This document shows, in pieces, positions 44,267 through 51,972 of a stretch of 64,000 nucleotides of DNA; the first letter of the stretch is position 1, and every line of letters starts with the position of its first letter. Where the stretch lies: contig CBFIBQ010000008.1 of NCBI GenBank assembly GCA_965660875.1, positions 58,735 to 122,734 on the forward strand, in the 5' to 3' direction. The translations under genes and the position numbers were made by a program. Below the pieces are notes generated by a model. The model was not told the origin of the DNA. It saw nothing but the letters and a program-made list of their open reading frames with translations, and searched no databases. This DNA comes from UBA6770 sp965660875. GTDB taxonomy: Bacteria > Bacteroidota > Bacteroidia > Flavobacteriales_G > Salibacteraceae.

Positions 44267-44962
44267 TTAAAAACGGAACGGACCGCTTGCTTTATACCCA
44301 ATAGGATTTACATAAGGCATTTTTTTAAGCTCTACAATTTCACCTTTGCGTGTATAAACTGCAAAAATTCTTTCAAGGTTCTCGCCTTGAATATATTTAC
44401 CAGTTTTTCTTTCAAGCCAACAACTTACAGTAACACCAACAAACTTTTTAAAATGAACCTTTTTAGCTAATGGAGTTGCCGAGTTAAAGTTTTCTTGATA
44501 ATTTCCATTTAGGTTTGCCTGTGGATGCTTACTGTGGTCGTATTTCCACCAAACAGAAATTTGTAATTCTCCAAATCCAATATCCCTCCAAATAATTACT
44601 GAATTTTCATTAAAGAGCGTCGTGAATATGTAACCTTTTACATTTACTTCCATTTCTTCGCTAATGGTTAACGAAATGTGTTTATGGATCACCAATTCAT
44701 TAATTGCTGCAATCAGTAAATTCCGATACGGATCTTTCTGTAATTTTTCAAGTGATTCCTTTGAAATTATGGGTTTTTTAAATGGTGAGTTTTTCAAATC
44801 ATCACTACATGATTTACTTACTAAGTGTTTCCAGTTATTAAAACCTAATTCTTTGGCAGTTTGATCTAAAGCCTCATGATGGGCCAAACCCTTTTCTTTT
44901 TTTAGTTTCTTAGCTAGCCTTTTTAAAATGGGAAGGTTGAGATTTTGCTGAATTTGTTTCAT
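44267..44962 (-). CDS. Hypothetical protein with KRLAKKLKKEKG...GFNNWKHL opening
   Basis: A 231-residue protein. The first 45 residues (LKRLAKKLKKEKGLAHHEALDQTAKELGFNNWKHL) match the helix-rich leader seen on many small Bacteroidota and proteobacterial proteins of unknown role, some annotated as glyoxalase-superfamily related. The rest (WWKYDHSKHPQANLNG, CWLERKTGKYIQGENLERIFAVYTRKGEIV) is an alpha/beta domain I do not recognise. No signal peptide. It sits between hutU and the hutU 3' remnant, convergent with hutU, which suggests it came in with that rearrangement (inference). Confidence 0.6.
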   Translation of the reverse strand: MKQIQQNLNLPILKRLAKKLKKEKGLAHHEALDQTAKELGFNNWKHLVSKSCSDDLKNSPFKKPIISKESLEKLQKDPYRNLLIAAINELVIHKHISLTISEEMEVNVKGYIFTTLFNENSVIIWRDIGFGELQISVWWKYDHSKHPQANLNGNYQENFNSATPLAKKVHFKKFVGVTVSCWLERKTGKYIQGENLERIFAVYTRKGEIVELKKMPYVNPIGYKASGPFRF

Positions 44963-45273
44963 AAAAAATATATTAAGTCGCCAAGAAAATTGTCACTCAT
45001 CAACCATTCTCATGAGGCGAGAATATATTTACTAAAAACAAATTGATTAAACGGTGTTGATACAACTTTTCTAAGATGAGTGGATTGCTTCCGCTAAGCA
45101 GCGTAAAACTACAAAAAAAAGAAACCTACTCCATCCGCTGTTCCACAGGAAATTCTTAACGGCATAAATATCATGTGGTTCGTTCTTTTTCAACTTGTGC
45201 AGAATGATCTGTGTAAATAGGGTGTTACTTAAAATTGAATTTTAATGAGTTGTATAAGATATTATAGAAGATA
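44963..45273. other. Gene-free spacer between the hypothetical gene and the hutU remnant
   Basis: About 310 bases without an open frame worth reporting. I see no tRNA, terminator, direct repeat flanking the interval, or transposase remnant in it. It probably holds the promoter of the leftward hypothetical gene, though no full TAnnTTTG match is present. Confidence 0.5.
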
Positions 45274-45366
45274 AACGAACCGGCGATGTTTGCTATTAAA
45301 AAAGCTATGGAAAACGAACCTAGGTTAAAGGTTACGTTACCGAATATTGTTGACGACAGACTATAA
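45274..45366 (+). pseudogene. Remnant of a second hutU (last 30 codons plus stop)
   Basis: In frame it reads NEPAMFAIKKAMENEPRLKV then TLPNIVDDRL and stop, matching the last part of the intact hutU (NEPAILAIKRAMEQEPRLKV, TIPNLVDDEL). By hand count about 70 of 90 bases and 23 of 30 residues agree, and many differences are in third codon positions, so the lost copy was under protein-level selection before it decayed. Nothing upstream of it in the spacer looks like HutU, so only the 3' end survives. It is on the same strand as hutU. Confidence 0.85.
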
Positions 45367-45378
45367 GATTAATTTCAT

Positions 45379-46806
45379 TTACAACTTAACTACCTTCCTA
45401 ATTAACTTGGAGTTAGCCTCCACTTCATTAATCAACAACCAATACATACCTTTTGGTAAGTTAGCAATATCAATAGTAGTGGCTTTTGTTGTAAGTACTC
45501 CATTTTGCTTAAGCTGACCATCAACGGATAAAATAGAGTACTTACCTGCAGATACGCCGGTAATTGTAATAAAATCTTCCGCTGGGTTTGGATAAAGTTG
45601 GTAATCATCAGATAATGCTGAGAGTTCACCATCCCCTAATGTACATTCCTCCCAACTGTCCATATTTCCATTACAGTCGGTTTTAATTATCAAAGCCGTG
45701 TATTTTTCGTAGAATGGTGCTCCTGTATCTTGCTGCCATCGCATAAGGTATGCGTACCCTCCATCGGAGGCTGCAATGGCGTCTTCTCCAAATATTCGGT
45801 ATCGACGATCTAGGTCGTAATTGTACAATTCGCTAAAATTTTGATCTACTATTTTTAGCTTGCAGCTCCGGTTAAGTTGTTCTATAGCTGCCATGTGTCC
45901 ATTGGTTTGTTGGTTGGATATGGCTTTTACTCTGAAGCATGGTTTTGGTTCGCCGTACAATTCCCCGGTTAATGGGTTTAGGGCTTGAAACCCATTAAAG
46001 TTGTAATAAACAGTATCGTTTATTTCTTTGAAGTTCTTGATAAAATTGCTTCTTAAATCAAAGTTTGATTGTACGTGTTTCCATAATACTCTCCCTTGAT
46101 TATCTATCCCAACTAAAAAACCATTGTTGTCTTTACCAGACAACATGCTATCTGTATTGCCGCCGCACAACAAAACACCACTTTTGGTCTCATACAAGCC
46201 ATTATAGTCCATAAACTCAGTATTATCAGTCCCTACAAGGGTTTTCCAGACAATAGTTCCATTGTTGTCAATTTTATATACTACACCATCCCAAAAATCA
46301 TCGGGGCTTCTTTTATCGGTTCCTCTTCTCAATGCATCTCCCATTATGTAATAACCACCACTAACACACCGAACACTAGTGTTATGGTTATTGGCAGCTA
46401 GTATTTTTCGCCAAACCTCATTTCCTTCACTATCTATGCGTAAAACAAGAATGTCGCTGGCTGAATCCTCATCTGCAATTGGATAGCTAAAAGTAGTAGC
46501 CGTGAGTAGGTAGCCACTGTCGTGTGCGTGGATTAAGCTGGTCCAGAATTCATCTCTAGGCATAGTGTAAGTTCTAAACCATTGCTCCTTTCCTTGGTTA
46601 TCTATTTTGGCGGTAAAAGGACTTCCTACCCCAGTATTGATATCGTCTATAATTCCGCTTATTATAAAACCATTGTCCTTAGTTTCTAAAATATTGTACG
46701 CAAATAAATCTTGACCAGGCCGATTAATTAAACTTTCAAATACAATTTGAGCATAGCTCTGTATAGAAAGCATAACAAACAAAATGTAGCAAAACACACT
46801 TTTCAT
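45379..46806 (-). CDS. Secreted repeat protein with T9SS type A sorting domain
   Basis: A 475-residue exported protein: signal peptide (MKSVFCYILFVMLSIQSYAQ), then a propeller-like series of about 50-residue units built around KDNGFIISG, DSGYLLTAT, GGYYIMGD, SGVLLCGG and GGYAYLMR, each with a 'DNxG...W' strand (IDNQGKEQWFRTY, IDSEGNEVWRK, IDNNGTIVWK, IDNQGRVLWK). The C-terminus is a T9SS sorting domain (YQLYPNPAEDFITITG, LPKGMYWLLINE, LIRKVVKL). Probably a surface or released protein with unknown ligand. Its neighbour upstream is another T9SS cargo, a subtilase, with a terminator between them. Confidence 0.88.
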   Translation of the reverse strand: MKSVFCYILFVMLSIQSYAQIVFESLINRPGQDLFAYNILETKDNGFIISGIIDDINTGVGSPFTAKIDNQGKEQWFRTYTMPRDEFWTSLIHAHDSGYLLTATTFSYPIADEDSASDILVLRIDSEGNEVWRKILAANNHNTSVRCVSGGYYIMGDALRRGTDKRSPDDFWDGVVYKIDNNGTIVWKTLVGTDNTEFMDYNGLYETKSGVLLCGGNTDSMLSGKDNNGFLVGIDNQGRVLWKHVQSNFDLRSNFIKNFKEINDTVYYNFNGFQALNPLTGELYGEPKPCFRVKAISNQQTNGHMAAIEQLNRSCKLKIVDQNFSELYNYDLDRRYRIFGEDAIAASDGGYAYLMRWQQDTGAPFYEKYTALIIKTDCNGNMDSWEECTLGDGELSALSDDYQLYPNPAEDFITITGVSAGKYSILSVDGQLKQNGVLTTKATTIDIANLPKGMYWLLINEVEANSKLIRKVVKL

Positions 46807-46819
46807 AAGCTAAAAATAA

Positions 46820-46847
46820 GGAGAAAGCACCGACTGGCACTTTCCCC
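46820..46847 (-). terminator. Rho-independent terminator after the S8 peptidase gene
   Basis: A 12-bp stem (46820-46831 with 46836-46847) around loop AGTC. On the minus strand every pair is Watson-Crick or G-U wobble, while the plus strand has three mismatches, so the RNA that folds is the leftward one. A U-rich stretch (TTATTTTTA) follows it in that direction. Confidence 0.7.
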
Positions 46848-46853
46848 TCTCTA

Positions 46854-48818
46854 TCAATATTTTATCAATTTTCTGGTTCCCACTTTTTGGGTACCATTAT
46901 CTTGTACTTGTAAGACGTAACTTCCGGCCGAGAGTTGTTTGGCATCAACAGAAAGTTCTTTTTTGTTGCTAACTGCAATTTGTAATTGCTGTTTACCTTG
47001 TATATCAACAATAGTTACTTGGTAATCGCCTGTTTTACCAAAATCGATAAACAACTTGTTTTTAAAGGGGTTTTGTACCTTAAAATCGAACCAATCAACT
47101 TGTGTTTCCGATTGCCCAACGGGGGTTAAGTGCACTATTTTGTACCCATTTACTCTGCCATAGCCCGCTTGCGGGCTCCACCCTGGGCGTGTGGGGTCTG
47201 CCGAATAATTATATCCTCCTATTTGGTCTGTGCCGTTTCTAATGGCAGTATATACTTGATCTGCCGTAAGGTTAGGGTCGCGTTCTAACAAAAGAGCGGC
47301 TAACCCCGAAACTATGGGTGCTGCTGCTGATGTACCACTGGCTATGTCGTAATGAAAATCTGGGTCGGGGTTGGTACCGTATTGCCCCTCCAAATCAGCA
47401 CCCCATATACATGCTCCTGGCGCCACTACATCTAAGTAATACGGTACATTACTCCCCCAATCGTATAGAGGTGGTGGACTAAAATCATCTCCGCGCCGCT
47501 TAATGCTGTCTTGTGGTGTGCTTGCTCCTACGCTTAGCACCTCTGTATAGCAAGCTGGTGCCGTTATTACGTTATCGCCATGGTTACCAGCAGAGGCTAT
47601 CATCACCATCCCTTTTCCATCACGCCCACGGGTACTTAAAGTTTTAATTGCGGTGTACGAACCCAATCCTTGAGCAGCGGCCATGGTAAATACGCGGTTA
47701 CCCAGACTCATATTAATCACCGATACATCAGATTTTACCAGTTTTTGCAACGCAGTTGTTAAATAATGATCCCACACGGTTATGAGGTACGGTCGCATTT
47801 TGGCGCCATAGGCTACGCCTATCATCCCCTCGTTATTATCTGCTTTGGCTCCAATTATACCTGAGACATAGGTACCGTGAGCTGCACCGTTAAATGTGAG
47901 GTAAACATTGCCATTAATTACGGTGCTATCCAATGTATTGTAACCGTCTAAAAATTGGCCGTTTAGATCGCGATGAGAAACTTGAAAATTGTCAAAATCA
48001 ATTACCGCAATTTCAACATCTAATCCAGAATAACTAGCTCCGTAACCAAACTCATCGTTTCGGTTCCAGGCTTCTCTAATATTAGCATCAGCATTATCAA
48101 AACCAGTGCCGCCCCAGCAGCCAAAAGTACCGTCGTTTTCTAGTCCCCATTGGTATGGATACAAGGTATCGTTAGGTGCAGTATGTGGCTGTATCATTCC
48201 TACATCGGGATGTATTATTTCTACCGCCTCTCCTGCATAATAAATTTCATTGCATTTATCAATTGCCGACTCAAATGCCAAGTTTTCGGTACCCAGAGTT
48301 TCAAATGTGTAAACGTATTTTGCTCCAACTGGCCAGTCGTTTGGAGGATAGCTTAGTACGCGTAAATTATAGGTAGTTGCAAAATCATCTATCTCATAGT
48401 CTTCCATTACTTCTTCTTCAAAGACTACTTCAATCAAATTTCTGGTGGGAATGTAATTTTCGCTCTCAAAATTATTCGCCCAAAAATTGATGACTTCAAA
48501 ACTGCCTACGTAATCGGGGTCTGCTTTTATGTGGTTAACTACATCCTCTATTTCTGTAGATGTAGAGGTACTACTCATGTATACGTAATTTATACCGTCA
48601 ACTGTGTAACTGGTACTTTCTACATTGCCATAAGGGATTGCAGCGGTGTATTCTGCATGGTTTTCCATTATAAATGAAAACACATTTTTTTGTACAAATA
48701 CCCAAGCCGAATCTTCGTCTAAATGCAATAGAACGGAATCGGGTGCTTGTGCTCTAGCCGAGTTAGAGCCTATGCTTGCCACCAAAGAAAGCAGCACTAT
48801 TTTTATTATATTTTTCAT
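46854..48818 (-). CDS. Secreted subtilisin-like (S8) serine peptidase with T9SS sorting domain
   Basis: The ATG at 48818 gives 654 residues with signal peptide MKNIIKIVLLSLVASIGSNS; longer readings add an implausible leader. The catalytic triad of subtilases is visible: D274 in AVIDFDNFQVSH, H314 in NGAAHGTYVSGI and S497 in ASGTSAAAPIVSG, with the oxyanion Asn at 412 (ASAGNHG). A propeptide region precedes it (about 25-240). The last 70 residues form a T9SS sorting domain (VQNPFKNKLFIDFGKTGDY, LSAGSYVLQVQDNG, TRKLIKY). An extracellular protease is inferred. An inverted repeat lies just upstream. Confidence 0.93.
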   Translation of the reverse strand: MKNIIKIVLLSLVASIGSNSARAQAPDSVLLHLDEDSAWVFVQKNVFSFIMENHAEYTAAIPYGNVESTSYTVDGINYVYMSSTSTSTEIEDVVNHIKADPDYVGSFEVINFWANNFESENYIPTRNLIEVVFEEEVMEDYEIDDFATTYNLRVLSYPPNDWPVGAKYVYTFETLGTENLAFESAIDKCNEIYYAGEAVEIIHPDVGMIQPHTAPNDTLYPYQWGLENDGTFGCWGGTGFDNADANIREAWNRNDEFGYGASYSGLDVEIAVIDFDNFQVSHRDLNGQFLDGYNTLDSTVINGNVYLTFNGAAHGTYVSGIIGAKADNNEGMIGVAYGAKMRPYLITVWDHYLTTALQKLVKSDVSVINMSLGNRVFTMAAAQGLGSYTAIKTLSTRGRDGKGMVMIASAGNHGDNVITAPACYTEVLSVGASTPQDSIKRRGDDFSPPPLYDWGSNVPYYLDVVAPGACIWGADLEGQYGTNPDPDFHYDIASGTSAAAPIVSGLAALLLERDPNLTADQVYTAIRNGTDQIGGYNYSADPTRPGWSPQAGYGRVNGYKIVHLTPVGQSETQVDWFDFKVQNPFKNKLFIDFGKTGDYQVTIVDIQGKQQLQIAVSNKKELSVDAKQLSAGSYVLQVQDNGTQKVGTRKLIKY

Positions 48819-48838
48819 AATTTGTTTTTTTAATATGT

Positions 48839-48864
48839 ATTCAATGGCTATTTGTGCATTGAAT
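48839..48864 (-). promoter_or_regulatory. 8-bp inverted repeat upstream of the S8 peptidase gene
   Basis: ATTCAATG (48839-48846), ten bases, CATTGAAT (48857-48864), 21 to 46 bases upstream of the peptidase start. It could be an operator or a leader hairpin. No TAnnTTTG match lies nearby on the minus strand, so the promoter itself is not identified. Confidence 0.4.
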
Positions 48865-48931
48865 AAAATTTTTGAATAATTAGTGGAAGGATTCGGTATA
48901 CAATACCAAAGGCGTGGTAGTTTTGTAACTT

Positions 48932-49048
48932 CAAAAGTCAAGTAGGTGTTAGGGCGTAAAGCCTTAATTTTTTAAGAGTTGAGACACTCATTATTATTTG
49001 ATTTTTCAGAAACCGCTTCTGTTGTCGCAGAGGCGGTTTTGTTTTTTC
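48932..49048 (+). ncRNA. Candidate small RNA, about 115 nt
   Basis: On the plus strand an exact -7 box TAGTTTTG (48918-48925) is followed, with no gene, by a structured stretch: CTTAA/TTAAG with loop TTTT (48963-48976) and then a strong terminator. No -33 TTTG is found at N19. The sequence does not look like tmRNA, RNase P RNA, 6S RNA or SRP RNA to me. The open frame that overlaps it (from 48979) starts at TTG, has no family resemblance and runs through the terminator, so it is not favoured. Boundaries are estimates. Confidence 0.4.
49011..49048 (+). terminator. Rho-independent terminator with no gene upstream
   Basis: AACCGCTTCTG (49011-49021) pairs with CAGAGGCGGTT (49028-49038); the single non-canonical pair is a U-G wobble in plus-strand RNA and an A-C mismatch in minus-strand RNA, so it is a rightward terminator. 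TTTTGTTTTTT follows. No protein gene precedes it, which is why a small RNA is proposed. Confidence 0.75.
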
Positions 49049-49327
49049 TAATGGATTTGACTCCTATTTTTTCTTTTCGTTGCTTAGTTCATATAAAAAG
49101 CGAGGCGCGAAATCAATTCGCCGCATTCGAGGTACTGTCATACCCTTCACCAAACAAACTGACCCGCGCCAAGGCACGAGCGAAGTGTTTATTTGATGCT
49201 TTAAAATTGACAGTTTCCGAATGCATAAAACAGCTATCGCTATTAGAACTTATATGTTGTTATCGTTTTTCTATAAAATCGTTTTTGATGTTAAATTCAC
49301 TACCAAAGTAAAATTATTTTCCTTGCC

Positions 49328-49369
49328 TTTTTATGTACTCCGTAGTAATACGCATAAAAATCCGGAGTA
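49328..49369. other. Interlocked inverted repeats with pseudoknot topology
   Basis: TTTTTATG (49328-49335) pairs with CATAAAAA (49353-49360) and TACTCCG (49336-49342) pairs with CGGAGTA (49363-49369). The arms are perfect and interleaved (A, B, A', B'), the arrangement of an H-type pseudoknot in RNA or of two overlapping protein sites in DNA. No gene is read from it directly. Confidence 0.45.
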
Positions 49370-49429
49370 ACACTTAATTGCAGATGCTCAAAGTTAGGCA
49401 AAGAAGAAAAATACGTCGATGGGGGTTTA

Positions 49430-49445
49430 CACCCATTTTTGGGTG
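49430..49445. repeat. Palindrome CACCCA-TTTT-TGGGTG
   Basis: A perfect 6-bp inverted repeat with a four-base centre, about 350 bases before the HAD gene. It could be a hairpin or a dimeric regulator site; the GGGGG tract just before it (49420-49424 region) and the repeats at 49328-49369 make this a compact cluster of symmetric elements. Confidence 0.4.
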
Positions 49446-49755
49446 AAAGTATTTTAGGGTCAAAAAATAAAAAGTAAATATTTTAAATGTAGTAAAACGT
49501 AGTCTATCAGAAATAGACTCGCCTCTAGTGTTTATAACTAATCAAAATGGGATAATTGAAAGAACGCCTCATTTGAGTACAAGGCTGACTTTCAACTTTA
49601 GTATTATCTCAATTCCGCCAAGGAGCCCAACAATTTGCCAATTGTCGCCGAACTTTACATTTATTTCGTGACTTTCTTTGTTTCTAAACTCTTTTAGAAT
49701 ACAAACAGCGTTGTATTCAACCTTGGATAAAATAACTTGACAAAGCATCAATCAC

Positions 49756-49786
49756 TTTGCTGCACGTTGTAAAAACACAATATTTG
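49756..49786 (+). promoter_or_regulatory. Candidate promoter of the HAD hydrolase gene
   Basis: TTTG (49756-49759), exactly 19 bases, then AATATTTG (49779-49786), one base from TAnnTTTG. The predicted start is about 49793, immediately before the ATG at 49794, so this transcript would be leaderless or nearly so. Confidence 0.55.
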
Positions 49787-49793
49787 AAGTACT

Positions 49794-50627
49794 ATGCAAA
49801 AACTCTACGTTTCTGACCTTGATGGTACCCTATTAAACTCAAGGGGGCTATTAAGCAATTATTCGAAAAGAACGATCAATGAATACATTGAACAAGGTCT
49901 AAATTTTACTGTTGCCACTGCACGTTCATGGAATTCTGCTGCGCCAATAATTAAAGGATTGGGTTTAAAGTTACCCTTAGTTTTATATAACGGGGTGTTA
50001 GTTTATGACCCTATTGATAAAATAAATATTCAAGAAAACTTTGTATCTCAGGGTGTTTTAGATTTTATTTTAGAAACTTTTCTCAAAGCTGCATTAGAGC
50101 CCATCCTTTTTACATTAAATGACAGACAGGAACCTTCAGCCTACTACCAAAAGATTTCAAATGCTCACATGGCTACTTATATCAACTCAAGAATCGCCCA
50201 AAAAGACAGTCGCTTTAAACGTATTGATTCATTACTTAAAGTTAAAAATGAAAGTACCATAACCCTGATTAGCATAGGAGAAAAAGAACCGCTACTGAAA
50301 GTAAAATCCATAGTTGAAGCCAATTGTGACATTGAAATTCATTTTGCCGAAGACGTTTATTGTAAAAATGCGTATTGGTTAGAGTTCACTTCAAAACAGT
50401 CCACTAAAAAGTCAGGAATTGAGTTTTTAAGAAAGCACCTTGGGCCAAAAACTATTACTGTTTTTGGGGATAACTTGAACGACCTTCCGCTTTTTGAGGC
50501 AGCTGATATTTGTTATGCCACAGAGAATGCACGACAAGAATTGAAAGCTATTGCAACTGGTGTTATTGGTAATTGTAATCACGATGCCGTTGCGAAATTT
50601 ATTAAAAAGGCATTCTCCGTAGATTGA
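49794..50627 (+). CDS. HAD-superfamily hydrolase, Cof type
   Basis: A 277-residue phosphatase of the HAD family, subclass IIB (Cof-like). Motif I is DLDGTLLNS (D9, D11), motif II the T of TVATARSW, motif III a Lys in KSGIEFLRK and motif IV GDNLNDLPLFEAADICYA. The C2 cap domain lies in the middle (about 85-190). Such enzymes dephosphorylate sugar phosphates or flavin/PLP-type phosphates; the substrate is not decidable. A promoter with an almost leaderless start precedes it. Confidence 0.93.
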   Translation: MQKLYVSDLDGTLLNSRGLLSNYSKRTINEYIEQGLNFTVATARSWNSAAPIIKGLGLKLPLVLYNGVLVYDPIDKINIQENFVSQGVLDFILETFLKAALEPILFTLNDRQEPSAYYQKISNAHMATYINSRIAQKDSRFKRIDSLLKVKNESTITLISIGEKEPLLKVKSIVEANCDIEIHFAEDVYCKNAYWLEFTSKQSTKKSGIEFLRKHLGPKTITVFGDNLNDLPLFEAADICYATENARQELKAIATGVIGNCNHDAVAKFIKKAFSVD

Positions 50628-50672
50628 CATTATTCTGACAATCCAGTTGTATTAAAACCCCAATTTTGTGTA

Positions 50673-51476
50673 ATGAAAAATCTACAACGAAATTTTTTCG
50701 CTTTTTTGTTTGTATCAATTCTAGCTGCCTGCAATTCTGAACCATCAAATCAAGCTAAAACAACAGTGGGGTCAAATGAACCAGTTTTGGTTGACGATCA
50801 AAAAACTATTGAAGAAGTGTACCAAAAGGAAGCATTTCTAAAACAATCGGCTATTCAATTTGACTTAAAGCTAACGTTTAGAGGTAAGGAACGGTTGAAA
50901 GGCAAAATGACTCTAAAAACGAATTCAACCGCTAGTAAAATTGACTACGCCAACGGCAACACGTTACTCTATAATGAATCTGGAATATTCCATTCAGACA
51001 GCATGGGTTCTGACAAAAAGTTGCGATTTGACGCATATACTTGGTCCTACTTTTTCCTGTTTCCGTACAAGTTATCTGACCCGGGCACCAACTGGGAAAA
51101 AGTCAGACTACCTCAGTTAAACAACAGAGAGCACAATACCTATAAGTTATCGTTTGATGCAGGTGTTGGTGATGCTCCAGACGATTGGTATAAACTGTAT
51201 GTAAATAAATCAACGGGTCTTATTGAAGTGTCATCGTACATTGTTACGGCTAATAAATCGCGAGAAGAGGCGGAAAAGGACCCGCACGCCATTGAGTATT
51301 CAAACTATAAAACGATTGACGGTATTCCTCTTGCTCACAATTGGAGCTTTTGGGGTTGGACAAAAGATAGCGGGTTAACGGAACAAATTGGTTCAGCTGA
51401 ATTAAGGAACATTAAATTTGTTACCGCTGATGATAACTTCTTTCATCCTGCCAAAGAATTGATTGAAATAAAATAA
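50673..51476 (+). CDS. DUF6503-like lipoprotein
   Basis: A 267-residue lipoprotein (MKNLQRNFFAFLFVSILAAC; lipobox LAAC). The C-terminal half has the pattern YKLYVNKSTGLIEVSSYIVT, then HAIEYSNYKTIDGIPLAHNW and SFWGWTKDSGL, which resembles the Bacteroidota family DUF6503 and the LolA/LolB-like beta-barrel fold often used for lipid or lipoprotein handling. The function is unknown. It lies 45 bases after the HAD gene and 6 before trmL on the same strand, so it may be part of one transcript. Confidence 0.75.
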   Translation: MKNLQRNFFAFLFVSILAACNSEPSNQAKTTVGSNEPVLVDDQKTIEEVYQKEAFLKQSAIQFDLKLTFRGKERLKGKMTLKTNSTASKIDYANGNTLLYNESGIFHSDSMGSDKKLRFDAYTWSYFFLFPYKLSDPGTNWEKVRLPQLNNREHNTYKLSFDAGVGDAPDDWYKLYVNKSTGLIEVSSYIVTANKSREEAEKDPHAIEYSNYKTIDGIPLAHNWSFWGWTKDSGLTEQIGSAELRNIKFVTADDNFFHPAKELIEIK

Positions 51477-51482
51477 AATACA

Positions 51483-51944
51483 ATGCCGTTAAACATTGTC
51501 CTTTTAGAACCAGAAATCCCAAATAACACGGGGAATATAGGGCGATTGAGTCTGGCTTCTGGCAGTCGTTTACACTTGATAAAGCCATTGGGCTTTGAGA
51601 TTAATGACTCACGAGTAAAGCGCTCTGGTTTAGACTACTGGAAACACGTGGACTTGCATATACATGAATCTTGGGATCAGTTTCTTATGGCTAATCCAAA
51701 TGCCGATTTAGCTTATATGAGCAGCCATGGATCACAAGATTTTTATTCCATTGAATTCAAAGAAGACCTGTTTATTGTTTTTGGAAAAGAGTCTGTAGGC
51801 TTACCAAAAAATTTGATTGAGAAAAACACCCATAGGTGCTATAAAATTCCCCTATATAGCGACAAAATAAGAAGTTTAAACTTGGCCAATTCTGTCGGAA
51901 TTGTTATTTATGAAGGCATTAGACAGCTGACCTCTATAAGATAA
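51483..51944 (+). CDS. trmL: tRNA (cytidine/uridine-34-2'-O)-methyltransferase TrmL
   Basis: A SPOUT-fold methyltransferase that modifies the wobble base of certain leucine tRNAs. The 153-residue length is typical. Motifs: LEPEIPNNTGNIGRLSLASG at the N-terminus, IVFGKESVGLP as motif 2, and the C-terminal knot KIPLYSDKIRSLNLANSVGIVIYEG as motif 3, which binds S-adenosylmethionine. It is on the same strand as the lipoprotein 6 bases upstream. Confidence 0.95.
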   Translation: MPLNIVLLEPEIPNNTGNIGRLSLASGSRLHLIKPLGFEINDSRVKRSGLDYWKHVDLHIHESWDQFLMANPNADLAYMSSHGSQDFYSIEFKEDLFIVFGKESVGLPKNLIEKNTHRCYKIPLYSDKIRSLNLANSVGIVIYEGIRQLTSIR

Positions 51945-51972
51945 GGTGTCTTAATTACTTTTGGTAGTTGTT

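Larger units (their letters stand above)
49049..49755. other. Gene-poor interval with structured elements
   Basis: About 700 bases without a convincing gene. It contains the interlocked inverted repeats at 49328-49369, the palindrome at 49430-49445 and a 7-bp hairpin AGTCTAT/ATAGACT at 49501-49519. A weak 60-codon leftward frame (49569-49751) has no recognisable family. The interval may be the relict of a lost gene and its control region. Confidence 0.5.

Noticed and set aside
44084..45366. hutU remnant as attachment site of an integrative element
   Set aside because: The two ends are about 78% identical rather than identical, and no integrase, excisionase or other mobile gene lies between them.
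48979..49311. 110-codon plus-strand frame
   Set aside because: It starts at TTG, has no recognisable family, runs through a rho-independent terminator and looks like a chance frame in the gene-poor interval.
49569..49751. 60-codon minus-strand frame
   Set aside because: No family resemblance, no promoter seen and no neighbour it would belong with; kept as part of the gene-poor interval.
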